Program-made: the position numbers and the translations under genes
Shown: positions 1-8,097 of the stretch, piece by piece
Position numbering within the stretch: position 1 is the first letter of the stretch
Layout of the letters: each line of letters begins with the position of its first letter
Notes under the pieces: generated by a model
The model's database searches: none
Told to the model about the DNA's origin: nothing
What the model saw: only the letters and a program-made list of their open reading frames with translations
Assembly: GCF_029714325.1 (NCBI RefSeq)
Contig: NZ_CP121666.1
Location: 6,913,001 to 6,977,000 of the forward strand
Direction of reading: 5' to 3'
Length of the DNA stretch: 64,000 nucleotides
Source of the DNA: Bradyrhizobium sp. CB1717
GTDB lineage: Bacteria > Pseudomonadota > Alphaproteobacteria > Rhizobiales > Xanthobacteraceae

Positions 1-245
1 TCGATCACCACGCCGGCGTAGTCGCGGCCGGGGGTCCGGGGGAACACGGCATAGGCCATCAGCCCGGTCGCGGCCTTGACGTCGGAGGGATTGACGGCGG
101 CGGCCTTCACCTCGATCAGGAGATCGTTCGGACCGCGCGTGAGCGTCTGGCGCTCCACGCCAGGTGCAAGCGCCGCGGCGTTTTCAGCTTTGGCGTTGAG
201 GCGCACACAGCGCGCTTCGACGGTTTTGGCATCGGCTGGCGACAT
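1..245 (-). CDS. MDR-family (zinc-type alcohol dehydrogenase/quinone reductase) oxidoreductase, N-terminal part
   Basis: Only the first 81 codons are in the window; the gene runs off the left edge. The translation has the GroES-like N-terminal fold of medium-chain dehydrogenases: a stretch reading LLIEVKAAAVNPSDVK followed by PRTPGRDYAGVV, the usual family landmarks. The substrate cannot be told from this part. The ATG at 245 lies directly after the U-rich tail of the terminator that ends the paa operon, so little room is left for a promoter and no clear ribosome-binding site is visible. A start further downstream is possible but would cut into conserved sequence. Confidence 0.75.
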   Translation of the reverse strand, partial: MSPADAKTVEARCVRLNAKAENAAALAPGVERQTLTRGPNDLLIEVKAAAVNPSDVKAATGLMAYAVFPRTPGRDYAGVVI

Positions 246-246
246 G

Positions 247-270
247 AAAAGACCCGCGATTTCTCGCGGG
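247..270 (-). terminator. Intrinsic terminator of the phenylacetate operon
   Basis: On the minus strand a perfect 7-bp stem (CCCGCGA / TCGCGGG) closed by a GAAA tetraloop is followed by TCTTTTC. It lies 40 bp after the paaK stop codon, where a rho-independent terminator would be expected. It abuts the start codon of the next minus-strand gene. Confidence 0.7.
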
Positions 271-309
271 CCTTGTCGCCTTTGGGGCCGGTCGAGTCAA
301 TCCGTCAAG

Positions 310-1641
310 TCAGTCCTTGGGCCGCTTGTCATAGAGCCGCTTGGCCTTGCCGAGCGAGCGCTCCAGCGTGGCCGGCGCGACCACCTGCACCCTCGAGCTG
401 ATCCCGATCGTGTTCTTGATGTGAGCCGAGATCCGGTCGGCATGGTCGACGAGACCCCGTCCGTCCCAGCTCTCGGGCCGAGCCTCGGCAATGATGGTCA
501 GTTCGTCCATCCGGCCTTCGCGGGTCAGTTCGAGGATGAAATGGCCGCCGCACCAGTCGGTGGCGAGCAGCACCTCCTCGATCTGGGTCGGGAACAGATT
601 GACGCCGCGCAGGATGATCATGTCGTCCGAGCGGCCCGTGACCTTCTCCATCCGCCGCATGCCCGGCCGCGCCGTGCCCGGCAGCAGCCGCGTCAGGTCG
701 CGGGTGCGATAGCGGATCACCGGAAAGGCCTCCTTGGTGAGCGAAGTGAAGACCAGCTCGCCCTTCTCGCCGTCCGGCAGCACCGCACCCGTCTGAGGAT
801 CGATCACTTCGGGATAGAAATGATCCTCCCAGATGTGCAGGCCGTCCTTGGTCTCGATGCACTCCTGCGCGACACCCGGCCCGATCACCTCGGACAGGCC
901 GTAGATGTCGGTCGCATCCATGTCGAAGGCGTCCTCGATCTCGCCGCGCATCGCATTGGTCCAGGGCTCGGCGCCGAAGATGCCAACCTTGAGCGAACAC
1001 TGGCGCGGATCCAGCTTCTGGCGTTTGAACTCGTCGAGAATCGCCAGCATGTAGCTCGGCGTCACCGTGATGATGTCGGGCCGGAAATCGTTGATGAGCT
1101 GCACCTGCCGCTCGGTCATGCCGCCGGAGATCGGCACCACCGTGCAGCCGAGTTTTTCGGCGCCGTAGTGCACCCCCAATCCGCCGGTGAAGAGCCCGTA
1201 GCCGTAGGCATTGTGGATGATCATGCCGGTGCGGCCGCCGGCGGCGCGGATGGAGCGCGCCATCACCTCGGACCAGGTGTCGATGTCACGTTGGGTGTAG
1301 CCCACCACGATCGGCTTACCGGTCGTGCCGGAAGAGGCATGCACCCGCACCAGCTTCTCGCGCGGCACGGCGAACATGTTGAAGGGATAGTTGTCGCGCA
1401 GGTCCGTCTTCACCGTGAACGGAAATCTTGCGAGATCGGAGAGCTCGCGAAAATCGGACGGATGCACGCCGGCCTTGTCGAACGCCTTGCGGTAATGCGC
1501 GACGTTGTCGTAGGCGTGCTTCAGCGACCAGGCCAGCCGCTGCGTCTGCAGCGCCATGAGCTCGTCGCGCGATGCGCGCTCATGCGCATCCATCTCGGCA
1601 CTATAGCTGCTGGCACCTTCCTTGCGCCTCGTCAGAGCCAT
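310..1641 (-). CDS. paaK: Phenylacetate-CoA ligase
   Basis: The 443-residue product fits the usual PaaK length. It activates phenylacetate with ATP and CoA to phenylacetyl-CoA, the entry step of the aerobic hybrid pathway. Visible adenylate-forming motifs are VRVHASSGTTGKPIVVGYT (P-loop-like, near residue 100), IYGLSEVIGPGVAQE in the middle, and the C-terminal VTGRSDDMIILRGVNLFPTQIE hinge region. The ATG at 1641 is preceded by GGGGAAA at a suitable distance. It is the last gene of the paa cluster and is followed by a terminator. Confidence 0.95.
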   Translation of the reverse strand: MALTRRKEGASSYSAEMDAHERASRDELMALQTQRLAWSLKHAYDNVAHYRKAFDKAGVHPSDFRELSDLARFPFTVKTDLRDNYPFNMFAVPREKLVRVHASSGTTGKPIVVGYTQRDIDTWSEVMARSIRAAGGRTGMIIHNAYGYGLFTGGLGVHYGAEKLGCTVVPISGGMTERQVQLINDFRPDIITVTPSYMLAILDEFKRQKLDPRQCSLKVGIFGAEPWTNAMRGEIEDAFDMDATDIYGLSEVIGPGVAQECIETKDGLHIWEDHFYPEVIDPQTGAVLPDGEKGELVFTSLTKEAFPVIRYRTRDLTRLLPGTARPGMRRMEKVTGRSDDMIILRGVNLFPTQIEEVLLATDWCGGHFILELTREGRMDELTIIAEARPESWDGRGLVDHADRISAHIKNTIGISSRVQVVAPATLERSLGKAKRLYDKRPKD

Positions 1642-1681
1642 GCTCGTTTCCCCACATTGGTTTGTTTTTTCTTATTTGGTC

Positions 1682-2131
1682 TTATTGATCTTGCGCCGGC
1701 AGCCACGTGCCGGGAATGACGCGCGAATGCCCGCGGAATTCGGCGATGACGGTATCGCCCGCGGTTACGCGCACGTCGTAAATGCCCGAGCGGCCGCCGC
1801 GGGCGATCTCCCGCGCCTTCGCTACGAGGCGCTCGCCGAGCCTGCCGGGCTTGATGAAGGTGATCTGCCCCTGCGCCGCCACGACGCGCTCATTGTGCGA
1901 GTTGCAGGCAAAGGCGAACGCGGAATCGGCAAGGGTGAAGATGAAGCCGCCGTGGGCGATGCGCTGGCCATTGACCATGTCCGGCCGCACCGTCATCGCG
2001 AGCGTCGCATAACCGGGGCCGATCTCGACGATCTCCATGCCGAGACCTTTGGACGCATCGTCCTCGGCCCACATCGCCTGAGCACAGGCGCGGGCGATAT
2101 CCTCAGGCGACAGGGCGGCTTTGACGTTCAC
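1682..2131 (-). CDS. paaI: PaaI-type hydroxyphenylacetyl-CoA thioesterase (hotdog fold)
   Basis: The 149-residue protein is a single hotdog domain. The signature NGQRIAHGGFIFTLADSAFA carries the conserved Asn, HGG and Asp of PaaI thioesterases. In the pathway PaaI releases CoA from dead-end ring-hydroxylated CoA esters. The GTG start at 2131 is preferred over an ATG nine codons upstream, because CGGGAGAAG sits just before the GTG and the length then matches the family. It lies between paaE and paaK in the same orientation. Confidence 0.88.
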   Translation of the reverse strand: MNVKAALSPEDIARACAQAMWAEDDASKGLGMEIVEIGPGYATLAMTVRPDMVNGQRIAHGGFIFTLADSAFAFACNSHNERVVAAQGQITFIKPGRLGERLVAKAREIARGGRSGIYDVRVTAGDTVIAEFRGHSRVIPGTWLPAQDQ

Positions 2132-2182
2132 GCGCTTCTCCCGGCTGTTTGCACGCAATGTTCTGCTGGTTGGCCCACACTG

Positions 2183-3265
2183 TCAAACATGGTCGTAATC
2201 GACGACGACGCGCTCCGTGGACGGCTTGGCCTGGCAGGTGAGAACAAAACCGGCCTTCAGCTCCCACGATTCCAGCGAATAGTTGATGTCCATCGGCGCC
2301 TCACCCTCGACCAGCTTGGCGCGGCAGGTCGAGCACATGCCGCCCTTGCAGGCGAAGGGCAGATCGACGCCGGCACGTAGCGCGGCATCGAGGATCGCCT
2401 CGTCCTCGGCGACCGGCACGTCGCGGCGCTTGCCGTCGATGATCAGCGATGCGATCGCCTTCGGCGGTGCGTCGGGCGCAACCGCTTTCTTAGGTCGCGG
2501 CTTGCCGCCAAATTCGGAGACGAAGCGCTCGACGTGGATGCGGTCGTTGGCGATGCCGAGGTCGCGGCAGGTCGCCTCGATCTCCTCGCTCATGCCAAGG
2601 GGACCGCAGATGAAAACATGATCGACGTTTGCCGCTGGCACCAGCGAGCGCAGTAGTACCCTCACCTTCTCGCCGTCGAGCCGGCCATGCAGGATCGGAA
2701 TGTCCTGCTCCTCGCCCGAGATGACGTGGAAGATCGAGAGGCGATCGATGAAGCGATCCTTGAGCTCCTCGAGTGCTTCGAGGAACATGATGTTGTCGGT
2801 CGTGCGGTTGCCGTAGAACAGGAAGAAACGGCTGTCCCGCTCGCGCGCGAGGATGCCCTTCACGATCGACAGGATCGGCGTGATGCCGGAGCCCGCGGCG
2901 AAGCCGACATGAATCCGCGCGCTATCTGCCGCCGGGACCGCGCCGAAGCGTCCGGTCGGCGTCATCACGTCGAGCTCGTCGCCGCATTTGAGATCTTCGG
3001 CTACCCAGCTCGAAAACGCACCGCCGTCGACCTTCTTCACGGCGATGCGAATCTCGCCGTCATCAGGGCCGGAGCAGATTGAATAGGAACGGCGCACCTC
3101 CTCGCCGTCCAGCATCGTGCGCAGCGTCAGGTACTGGCCGGGCGCAAACGCGTAGTCGTCGGCGAGATCGCCGGGAATGGCGAACGTCATCGAGACGGCG
3201 TCGGACGCCTCGCGGCGGAGGTCGCTGACGGCCAGACGGTGGAAGCGCGGTGCGGCTGCGGACAT
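2183..3265 (-). CDS. paaE: Phenylacetyl-CoA epoxidase, NAD(P)H-dependent reductase subunit PaaE
   Basis: The 360-residue protein has a ferredoxin-NADP reductase-like module (RSYSICSG for FAD, GSGITPILS for NAD(P)H) and then a plant-type 2Fe-2S ferredoxin domain at the C-terminus with CKGGMCSTC and a distal Cys. This domain order is the PaaE arrangement. It supplies electrons to the PaaABC di-iron epoxidase. It is separated from upstream paaD by about 136 bp that contain a palindromic repeat, so coupling to paaABCD may be weaker than within that block. Confidence 0.95.
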   Translation of the reverse strand: MSAAAPRFHRLAVSDLRREASDAVSMTFAIPGDLADDYAFAPGQYLTLRTMLDGEEVRRSYSICSGPDDGEIRIAVKKVDGGAFSSWVAEDLKCGDELDVMTPTGRFGAVPAADSARIHVGFAAGSGITPILSIVKGILARERDSRFFLFYGNRTTDNIMFLEALEELKDRFIDRLSIFHVISGEEQDIPILHGRLDGEKVRVLLRSLVPAANVDHVFICGPLGMSEEIEATCRDLGIANDRIHVERFVSEFGGKPRPKKAVAPDAPPKAIASLIIDGKRRDVPVAEDEAILDAALRAGVDLPFACKGGMCSTCRAKLVEGEAPMDINYSLESWELKAGFVLTCQAKPSTERVVVDYDHV

Positions 3266-3290
3266 TACAGGTGCCCTCGTTCGGTCTCTC

Positions 3291-3383
3291 CGTCGTCATT
3301 GCGAGCGAAGCGAAGCAATCCAGAGTCTTTCTGCGGAAGCAGTCTGGATTGCTTCGTCGCAAGAGCTCCTCGCAATGACGACG
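3291..3383. repeat. Palindromic intergenic repeat, type A, copy 1
   Basis: The element opens with CGTCGTCATTGCGAG and closes with CTCGCAATGACGACG, with internal inverted arms GAAGCAATCCAGA / CTGGATTGCTTC. The same arms recur at 9402-9516 and 18151-18242. It lies between paaD and paaE, inside the operon. Confidence 0.85.
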
Positions 3384-3401
3384 GGGTTGGCATCGTGGGC
3401 C

Positions 3402-3905
3402 TCAATGACATTTGAAGTAATCAAAGGGTTCGCGGCACGTCTGGCAGCGCCACAGCGCTTTGCAGGACGTCGAGCCGAATTCGGACAGCAGCTCGGTCTT
3501 GTCCGAGCCGCATTGCGGGCAAACGACGGCCTGCTCGCCGAACAGCGCGCGGCGCGAGCCCGAGGCCTGCGGCGGCGCGATGCCGTAGGCGCGCAGCTTC
3601 TCGCGCCCCTCCTCGCTCATCCAGTCCGTGGTCCAGGCCGGTGACAGCACGGTGCGGATCTTCGGATGACGAAAACCGGCGCGCTCCAGCGCGAGCTCGA
3701 TTTCGAGCGCGATCATGTTCATGGCCGGGCAGCCCGAATAGGTCGGGGTAATCGCGACTTCGACATGGCCGCCGTCGAGAACGACATCACGCAGCACGCC
3801 GAGATCGGCAATGCTCAACACCGGGATTTCCGGATCGACCACGCTCGCGGCGGCATCCCAGGCGCGCCGGCGCAGCTCGCTGTCGCGGTCCAGCACCGTC
3901 ACCAT
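3402..3905 (-). CDS. paaD: Phenylacetyl-CoA epoxidase subunit PaaD (PaaJ), assembly factor
   Basis: The 167-residue protein has an N-terminal MIP18/DUF59-like domain (DAAASVVDPEIPVLSIADLGVL) and a C-terminal cysteine-rich zinc-ribbon-like part with CPQCGSDKT, CKALWRCQTC and a terminal CH. PaaD is thought to help mature the iron centre of the epoxidase. The ATG at 3905 is chosen because it overlaps the paaC stop region and gives the family length; an upstream ATG would extend far into paaC. Confidence 0.9.
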   Translation of the reverse strand: MVTVLDRDSELRRRAWDAAASVVDPEIPVLSIADLGVLRDVVLDGGHVEVAITPTYSGCPAMNMIALEIELALERAGFRHPKIRTVLSPAWTTDWMSEEGREKLRAYGIAPPQASGSRRALFGEQAVVCPQCGSDKTELLSEFGSTSCKALWRCQTCREPFDYFKCH

Positions 3906-4675
3906 GTCAGCCCCGGAAACGTTCGCTGCATCGATTGCAGCTCCGACAGGAGATGGCCAAGATGCTCGCTGTGGCGACCGGAGCGGCCGCCCTGCTGCAT
4001 CCACTCGTTCTGCGGGAGCGTGAGCGTCGCTTCACGGGTGACATCCGAGAGCGTCGTCAGCCAGCGGCCGCGCAAGGTGCCGGGATCGATGGCAACGCCG
4101 GCATGAATCAGGGCGCGCTCGCCGTCGTCGACGGCAAACATCTCGCCGGCGAAGGCCCAGAGATGATCGATCGCGGCCTGCGCCCGTCGATGGCTCTCGG
4201 CGGTACCGTCGCCGAGCCGGATGATCCATTCCGAGGCGTGACGCAGGTGATAGGCGCTCTCCTTCTCCGACTTGGCGGCAATTGCCGCCAGCGTCGCATC
4301 GCGCGATGTCATCATCGCGCGCCAGTAGAGGTCGGCGAAGGCGGAATAGAAGAACTGCCGCACCAGGGTCTGGGCAAAGTCGCCGTTGGGCTGCTCGACC
4401 AGGAGCAGATTGCGGTACTGCCTGACATCGCGCAGATAAGCGAGCTTGTCCTCGTCGTTGTCCCTGCCTTCGGCCTTGGCGGCATAGGTGTAGAGCTCGC
4501 GCGCCTGGCCGATGAGGTCGAGCGCGATGTTGGAGAGCGCCATGTCCTCTTCCAGCATCGGCGCGTGACCGCACCATTCCGACAACCTGTGACCGAGGAT
4601 CAGCGCATCGTCGGCGCGGCGCAGCGCGTAGAGCACCAGCGGCGTTTCCGAGACCTGGATGTTGGCGACCGCCAT
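3899..4675 (-). CDS. paaC: Phenylacetyl-CoA epoxidase structural subunit PaaC
   Basis: The 258-residue protein is the PaaC-type ferritin-like subunit, which pairs with PaaA but is non-catalytic. The segments LGHRLSEWCGHAPMLEEDMA and LALDLIGQARELY-like sequence are characteristic. Its ATG at 4675 overlaps the paaB stop (TGATG), which indicates translational coupling, and its own stop overlaps the start of paaD. A GTG one codon upstream is the alternative. Confidence 0.93.
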   Translation of the reverse strand: MAVANIQVSETPLVLYALRRADDALILGHRLSEWCGHAPMLEEDMALSNIALDLIGQARELYTYAAKAEGRDNDEDKLAYLRDVRQYRNLLLVEQPNGDFAQTLVRQFFYSAFADLYWRAMMTSRDATLAAIAAKSEKESAYHLRHASEWIIRLGDGTAESHRRAQAAIDHLWAFAGEMFAVDDGERALIHAGVAIDPGTLRGRWLTTLSDVTREATLTLPQNEWMQQGGRSGRHSEHLGHLLSELQSMQRTFPGLTW

Positions 4676-4962
4676 CACATATGCCCCACTTCTTCCGGCA
4701 CTTCATAGAACGTCGGATGCCGGTAGATCTTGGATTCCGCCGGCTCGAACATCATGCCCTTCTCGGCGGGATCGCTCGCGGTGATCGCGGTGGACGGCAC
4801 GACCCAGATCGACAGGCCTTCGCCGCGACGGGTGTAGATGTCGCGGGCTGCCTGCAGCGCCATCGTCGCGTCGCTCGCATGCAGCGATCCCACATGTTTG
4901 TGCGCGAGCCCGTTGCGGCTGCGAATGAAGACTTCCCACAGCGGCGTGTTCGGCGTGGCCAT
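4675..4962 (-). CDS. paaB: Phenylacetyl-CoA epoxidase subunit PaaB
   Basis: At 95 residues the protein has the normal PaaB size. It begins with [20 protein letters not shown] and contains [20 protein letters not shown], typical of PaaB. The subunit bridges PaaAC heterodimers. The ATG at 4962 was chosen because a longer in-frame extension would overlap the paaA 3' end and has no counterpart in the family. It lies 10 bp after paaA. Confidence 0.93.
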   Translation of the reverse strand: MATPNTPLWEVFIRSRNGLAHKHVGSLHASDATMALQAARDIYTRRGEGLSIWVVPSTAITASDPAEKGMMFEPAESKIYRHPTFYEVPEEVGHM

Positions 4963-4972
4963 ATCGATCTCC

Positions 4973-5965
4973 CTACTCGGCGGCTTGCGCGGTCCGGCGC
5001 TGGGCGCGCTTGGCGGCATAGCTAGCTGCCGCCTCGCGCACCCAGGTGCCCTCCTCATGCGCCTTGCGGCGCGCGGCGATGCGGTCGCGGTTGCAGGGGC
5101 CGTTGCCGGCGAGCACCTGCTTGAACTCGGTCCAGTCGATCTCGCTGTAGCGCCAGTGGCCGTCGGCGTCCTGCATCATGCCGGGATCGGGGATGCTGAG
5201 GCCGAGATATCGCGCCTGCGGCACGGTGGCATCGACGAACTTCTGGCGCAGCTCGTCATTGGAGAAGCGCTTGATCTTCCATTTCGTCGAGGCGTCGCTG
5301 TGCTGGCTCGTCGCGTCCGGCGGGCCGAACATCATCAGCACCGGCCACCACCAGCGGTTCAGCGCATCTTGCGCCATCGCCTTCTGCTCGTCCGAGCCGC
5401 GGCACAGCGTCAGCATGATCTCGTAGCCCTGGCGCTGGTGGAACGACTCCTCCTTGCAGACGCGGATCATCGCGCGGGCATAAGGCCCGTAGGAGCAGCG
5501 GCACAGCGGGATCTGGTTCATGATCGCGGCGCCGTCGACCAGCCAGCCGATCGTGCCGATGTCGGCCCAGGTCAGCGTCGGATAGTTGAAGATTGAGGAA
5601 TACTTTGCTTTCCCCGCGAGCATGGCGTCGACCAGCTCCTCGCGCGAGGAGCCGAGCGTCTCGGCCGCGGCGTAGAGATAAAGTCCGTGACCGCACTCGT
5701 CCTGCACCTTGGCAAGCAGCGCCGCCTTGCGGCGCAAGGTCGGCGCGCGCGTGATCCAGTTGCCCTCGGGCAGCATGCCGACGATTTCGGAGTGCGCGTG
5801 CTGGGAGATCTGGCGGGTGAGCGTCTTGCGGTAGGCCGCCGGCATCCAGTCGTTCGGCTCAATGCGTTCCTCCGCATCGACGCGGGCCTGGAACTGCGCA
5901 GCTTTGCCTGCGTCCTCCAGACCGCGATCATCGGTCTCGGCCGCGTTCAGCGCCTGGGTATACAT
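4973..5965 (-). CDS. paaA: Phenylacetyl-CoA epoxidase catalytic subunit PaaA
   Basis: The 330-residue protein is the di-iron catalytic subunit that epoxidises phenylacetyl-CoA to the 1,2-epoxide. Candidate iron-ligand motifs are [14 protein letters not shown] and [13 protein letters not shown], both of the ExxH kind. Two ATGs lie two codons apart. The downstream one at 5965 has GGGAGG six bases before it, whereas the upstream ATG at 5971 directly abuts that ribosome-binding site. First gene of paaABCD. Confidence 0.95.
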   Translation of the reverse strand: MYTQALNAAETDDRGLEDAGKAAQFQARVDAEERIEPNDWMPAAYRKTLTRQISQHAHSEIVGMLPEGNWITRAPTLRRKAALLAKVQDECGHGLYLYAAAETLGSSREELVDAMLAGKAKYSSIFNYPTLTWADIGTIGWLVDGAAIMNQIPLCRCSYGPYARAMIRVCKEESFHQRQGYEIMLTLCRGSDEQKAMAQDALNRWWWPVLMMFGPPDATSQHSDASTKWKIKRFSNDELRQKFVDATVPQARYLGLSIPDPGMMQDADGHWRYSEIDWTEFKQVLAGNGPCNRDRIAARRKAHEEGTWVREAAASYAAKRAQRRTAQAAE

Positions 5966-5992
5966 GCGCATCCTCCCGTTTTATTGGGAGGC

Positions 5993-6038
5993 AATATATA
6001 ACAAAAATTATGTCATGCAAGATATTTCTGTAACATAA
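5993..6038 (-). promoter_or_regulatory. Candidate paaA promoter with overlapping PaaX operator
   Basis: In the AT-rich gap between paaX and paaA, the minus strand shows TTGCAT (6020-6015), a 16-bp spacer and TATATT (5998-5993). An imperfect palindrome overlaps the -35 side: TTATGT at 6008-6013 faces ACATAA at 6033-6038, with further scattered symmetry between. A repressor bound there would block the promoter. That PaaX binds it is inference from position; it does not match the E. coli PaaX box closely. Confidence 0.5.
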
Positions 6039-6041
6039 AAA

Positions 6042-6908
6042 TCAGGTGCCAAATCTCCGTTCCAACAGCTTCCACGCCGGCGGCAGCGCCCCCTTTTCAT
6101 TGGTTCCATGGCCATCAAGCCATTGCTCGGACGGCGCAAGCAGCGCGCGATAGATTTCGCCGCAGAGCGCGCGGGCCGCCCTGCCCGGCCAATCCGCTGG
6201 CAGCAGGCTTTCGGGCAGCAGCGGATCGCGCAGCACGACGCGGCGATAGTAGTGGATCAGCAGGATGCGCGCGGTGAAGGCGTCGGCTTCGGACAGATCC
6301 GTGCCGCGCGCGAGAGCGGCGCGTAGCGGCTCGAACGTCTTCATGAATTTTAGATAGGCGTCCGCAGTGCGCTCAAGCGGCCAGCTCGCGCTGAGCAGGC
6401 GGCGGCCGCTGTCGTCCTCCGCAGAAACTTCGAGACGGATCGCGCCAGCAGCCTCATCCGGCACCGGCACGCCTGACGGTGCGACCCACACACCCGGCAA
6501 TGGACTGCCGAAGCCGGCATTGCGCAGCGCTTCGCGCGAGGCGTCGCGGTCCTCGCCATTGCCGATCAGCAGCAGCTCGAAGCGCCCGGTCCAACCCGAT
6601 GGCGGCGGATCGTAGATGTGGCGCGTGGCAGCCTCGAAGGTCTGGCGTCCCTTGTCGGCAAGACGATAAAAACTGTTGCGACCGACCTTTTCGCGTGTCA
6701 GCCAGCCGTCGGCTGCAAGGCGCGACATCGCGGTGCGAACGACACCGCTATCGATGTCCAGGCTCTCGAAAAATTCCAGCAGCGTCCCCAGCCACACGGA
6801 GCCGCCGCGCGGCACGATGGCATCGCCGAACACGGTGATGACGATGGAGCCGGTGCGCGACGGTTCGCGCTTGAGCTGGTCGATGATGCGGGAGAGCAGA
6901 TGCGCCAT
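6042..6908 (-). CDS. paaX: PaaX-family transcriptional repressor of phenylacetate catabolism
   Basis: The 288-residue protein begins with a winged-helix region (SIVITVFGDAIVPRGGSVWLG, then VRTAMSRLAADGWLTREKVGR) typical of PaaX, followed by the PaaX C-terminal domain that senses phenylacetyl-CoA in characterised homologues. It sits directly upstream of paaA on the same strand, about 75 bp apart. It therefore probably represses the paaABCDE-paaI-paaK unit through the palindrome in that gap. Confidence 0.9.
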   Translation of the reverse strand: MAHLLSRIIDQLKREPSRTGSIVITVFGDAIVPRGGSVWLGTLLEFFESLDIDSGVVRTAMSRLAADGWLTREKVGRNSFYRLADKGRQTFEAATRHIYDPPPSGWTGRFELLLIGNGEDRDASREALRNAGFGSPLPGVWVAPSGVPVPDEAAGAIRLEVSAEDDSGRRLLSASWPLERTADAYLKFMKTFEPLRAALARGTDLSEADAFTARILLIHYYRRVVLRDPLLPESLLPADWPGRAARALCGEIYRALLAPSEQWLDGHGTNEKGALPPAWKLLERRFGT

Positions 6909-6967
6909 GCGCGAGGCATAGCGCGTTTAGTGCAGGTGCGACAATGGACGGGAGCGACGCTCTTGCT

Positions 6968-7130
6968 CTCCCTCTCCCCGTCCTTACGGGGAGAGGGCTG
7001 GGGTGAGGGGCTGCATCGGCAGACTCATTGGTAGATGGGCTCGCGGAGACTCCCCCTCACCCGCCAAGCTTCGGACGATGCTCCGCATCGCTCGGCGCGT
7101 GTCGGCCTCTCCCCGCAGGCGGGGAGAGGC
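6968..7130. repeat. Compound palindromic repeat, type D (two CTCTCCCCG hairpins)
   Basis: Two strong hairpins flank the segment. One has arms CCTCTCCCCGT and ACGGGGAGAGG at 6971-6996. The other has arms GCCTCTCCCCGC and GCGGGGAGAGGC at 7105-7130. Between them GGTGAGGGG at about 7002 faces CCCCCTCACC at about 7052. Only this copy is seen in the window. It fills the gap between paaX and the hydrolase that ends at 7139. Confidence 0.75.
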
Positions 7131-7138
7131 GAAGAAGA

Positions 7139-7909
7139 TCACCTGTGTGGATCGGGATAGGCCAGGCTGCGCCAGCCGCTGCGGTCGAAGGGGCGCCACT
7201 GGCCTTCCTTCTGCGCAAGGCGATCGGCGACTGCGTAGACCGCGGCGGGATGATGGCCCATGCCGCAATGGCTGCTCTCGATCTCGATGCTCTCGGTCTG
7301 CGCGCCCGACTTCTCCATGCAGCCCTGCCAGGCGCAGACGCCGTCGGTGCGGCTGAAGATGGCGGTGGTTGGCACCGGCGGCGGGACGGCAAGCTCGCCG
7401 CCGAAGCGTGGATCGACCTCATCGGCCTTGCGGCCGCTCGCCCATTCATAAACCCGCCAGGCATTGGTCGAACGGTGATCGCCCGCGAACGGGCTGCCGA
7501 GCGTGATGACCTGGCGCACACGCTCGGGCATCATCTTGGCGAGCTGGCGCGCGTAGAGGCCGCCGAGGCTCCAGCCGACCAGGCTGATCTTGCGGCCGTG
7601 GGTGTCGCTAAGCTCCTGAACCAGATCCACCATCGCGTGCTGCACGCCCGGGCGCAGGCCGTAATTGCGGCCCTGGCGCCAGCCGCTCACCGCATAACCC
7701 TTGCTGGTCAGGAACGAGCGCAGCGCGCGTGTGGAGGCGTCGGACGCCACGAGGCCCGGCAGCACCAGCACCGGATGCCCGTCGCCGCGCGGCGCGAGGC
7801 TCAGCAGCGGCAGTGCGCCGAGGAACGCGCCGAACTCGTGGATCGCGCGCCCTTCCAGAAACATCAAAGTACGGGACGGCGGACGCAGCGTCTGGGCAGT
7901 AGCGGTCAT
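7139..7909 (-). CDS. Alpha/beta hydrolase (esterase/lipase-like), paralogue of the 20846-21646 gene
   Basis: The 256-residue protein has a nucleophile elbow VGWSLGG with Ser114, the segment VLVLPGLVASDASTRALR for the oxyanion region, and a late SSHCGMGHHPAA likely holding the catalytic His. No signal peptide is seen. The start at 7909 is chosen over an ATG 31 codons upstream because the N-terminus then aligns with the paralogue. It shares GWSLGG(L/V)YAR, VITLGSPF/VVTLGSPF and RNYGL/RNLGG blocks with the second hydrolase. The substrate is unknown. Confidence 0.8.
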   Translation of the reverse strand: MTATAQTLRPPSRTLMFLEGRAIHEFGAFLGALPLLSLAPRGDGHPVLVLPGLVASDASTRALRSFLTSKGYAVSGWRQGRNYGLRPGVQHAMVDLVQELSDTHGRKISLVGWSLGGLYARQLAKMMPERVRQVITLGSPFAGDHRSTNAWRVYEWASGRKADEVDPRFGGELAVPPPVPTTAIFSRTDGVCAWQGCMEKSGAQTESIEIESSHCGMGHHPAAVYAVADRLAQKEGQWRPFDRSGWRSLAYPDPHR

Positions 7910-8097
7910 CAAGATTTCCCCTGAGAAGGCGCCGGCTGCGATGCCGGCAAATGGGCATGAATTCCAATACGCCGGCTTCGCGAACGTTCCGCAGCGCAAC
8001 ATGAATCAGCTAGGCGGCCGGTTCCCGACATTCAAGCGGGAGAGACGCGGGACGACAATAGGCCCGCGCGTTAATGCTAACGGTCGTGACGCAAAAG

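Noticed and set aside
76..1719. A 547-codon plus-strand open frame opposite paaK
   Set aside because: It is the antisense of a well-supported gene with high GC at third positions; it has no family features. Several similarly long antisense frames elsewhere (for example opposite the RND pump at 39955-44562) were left out for the same reason.
3899..4708. Long plus-strand frames opposite paaC
   Set aside because: They are antisense to an operon with clear overlapping starts and stops and have no family resemblance.
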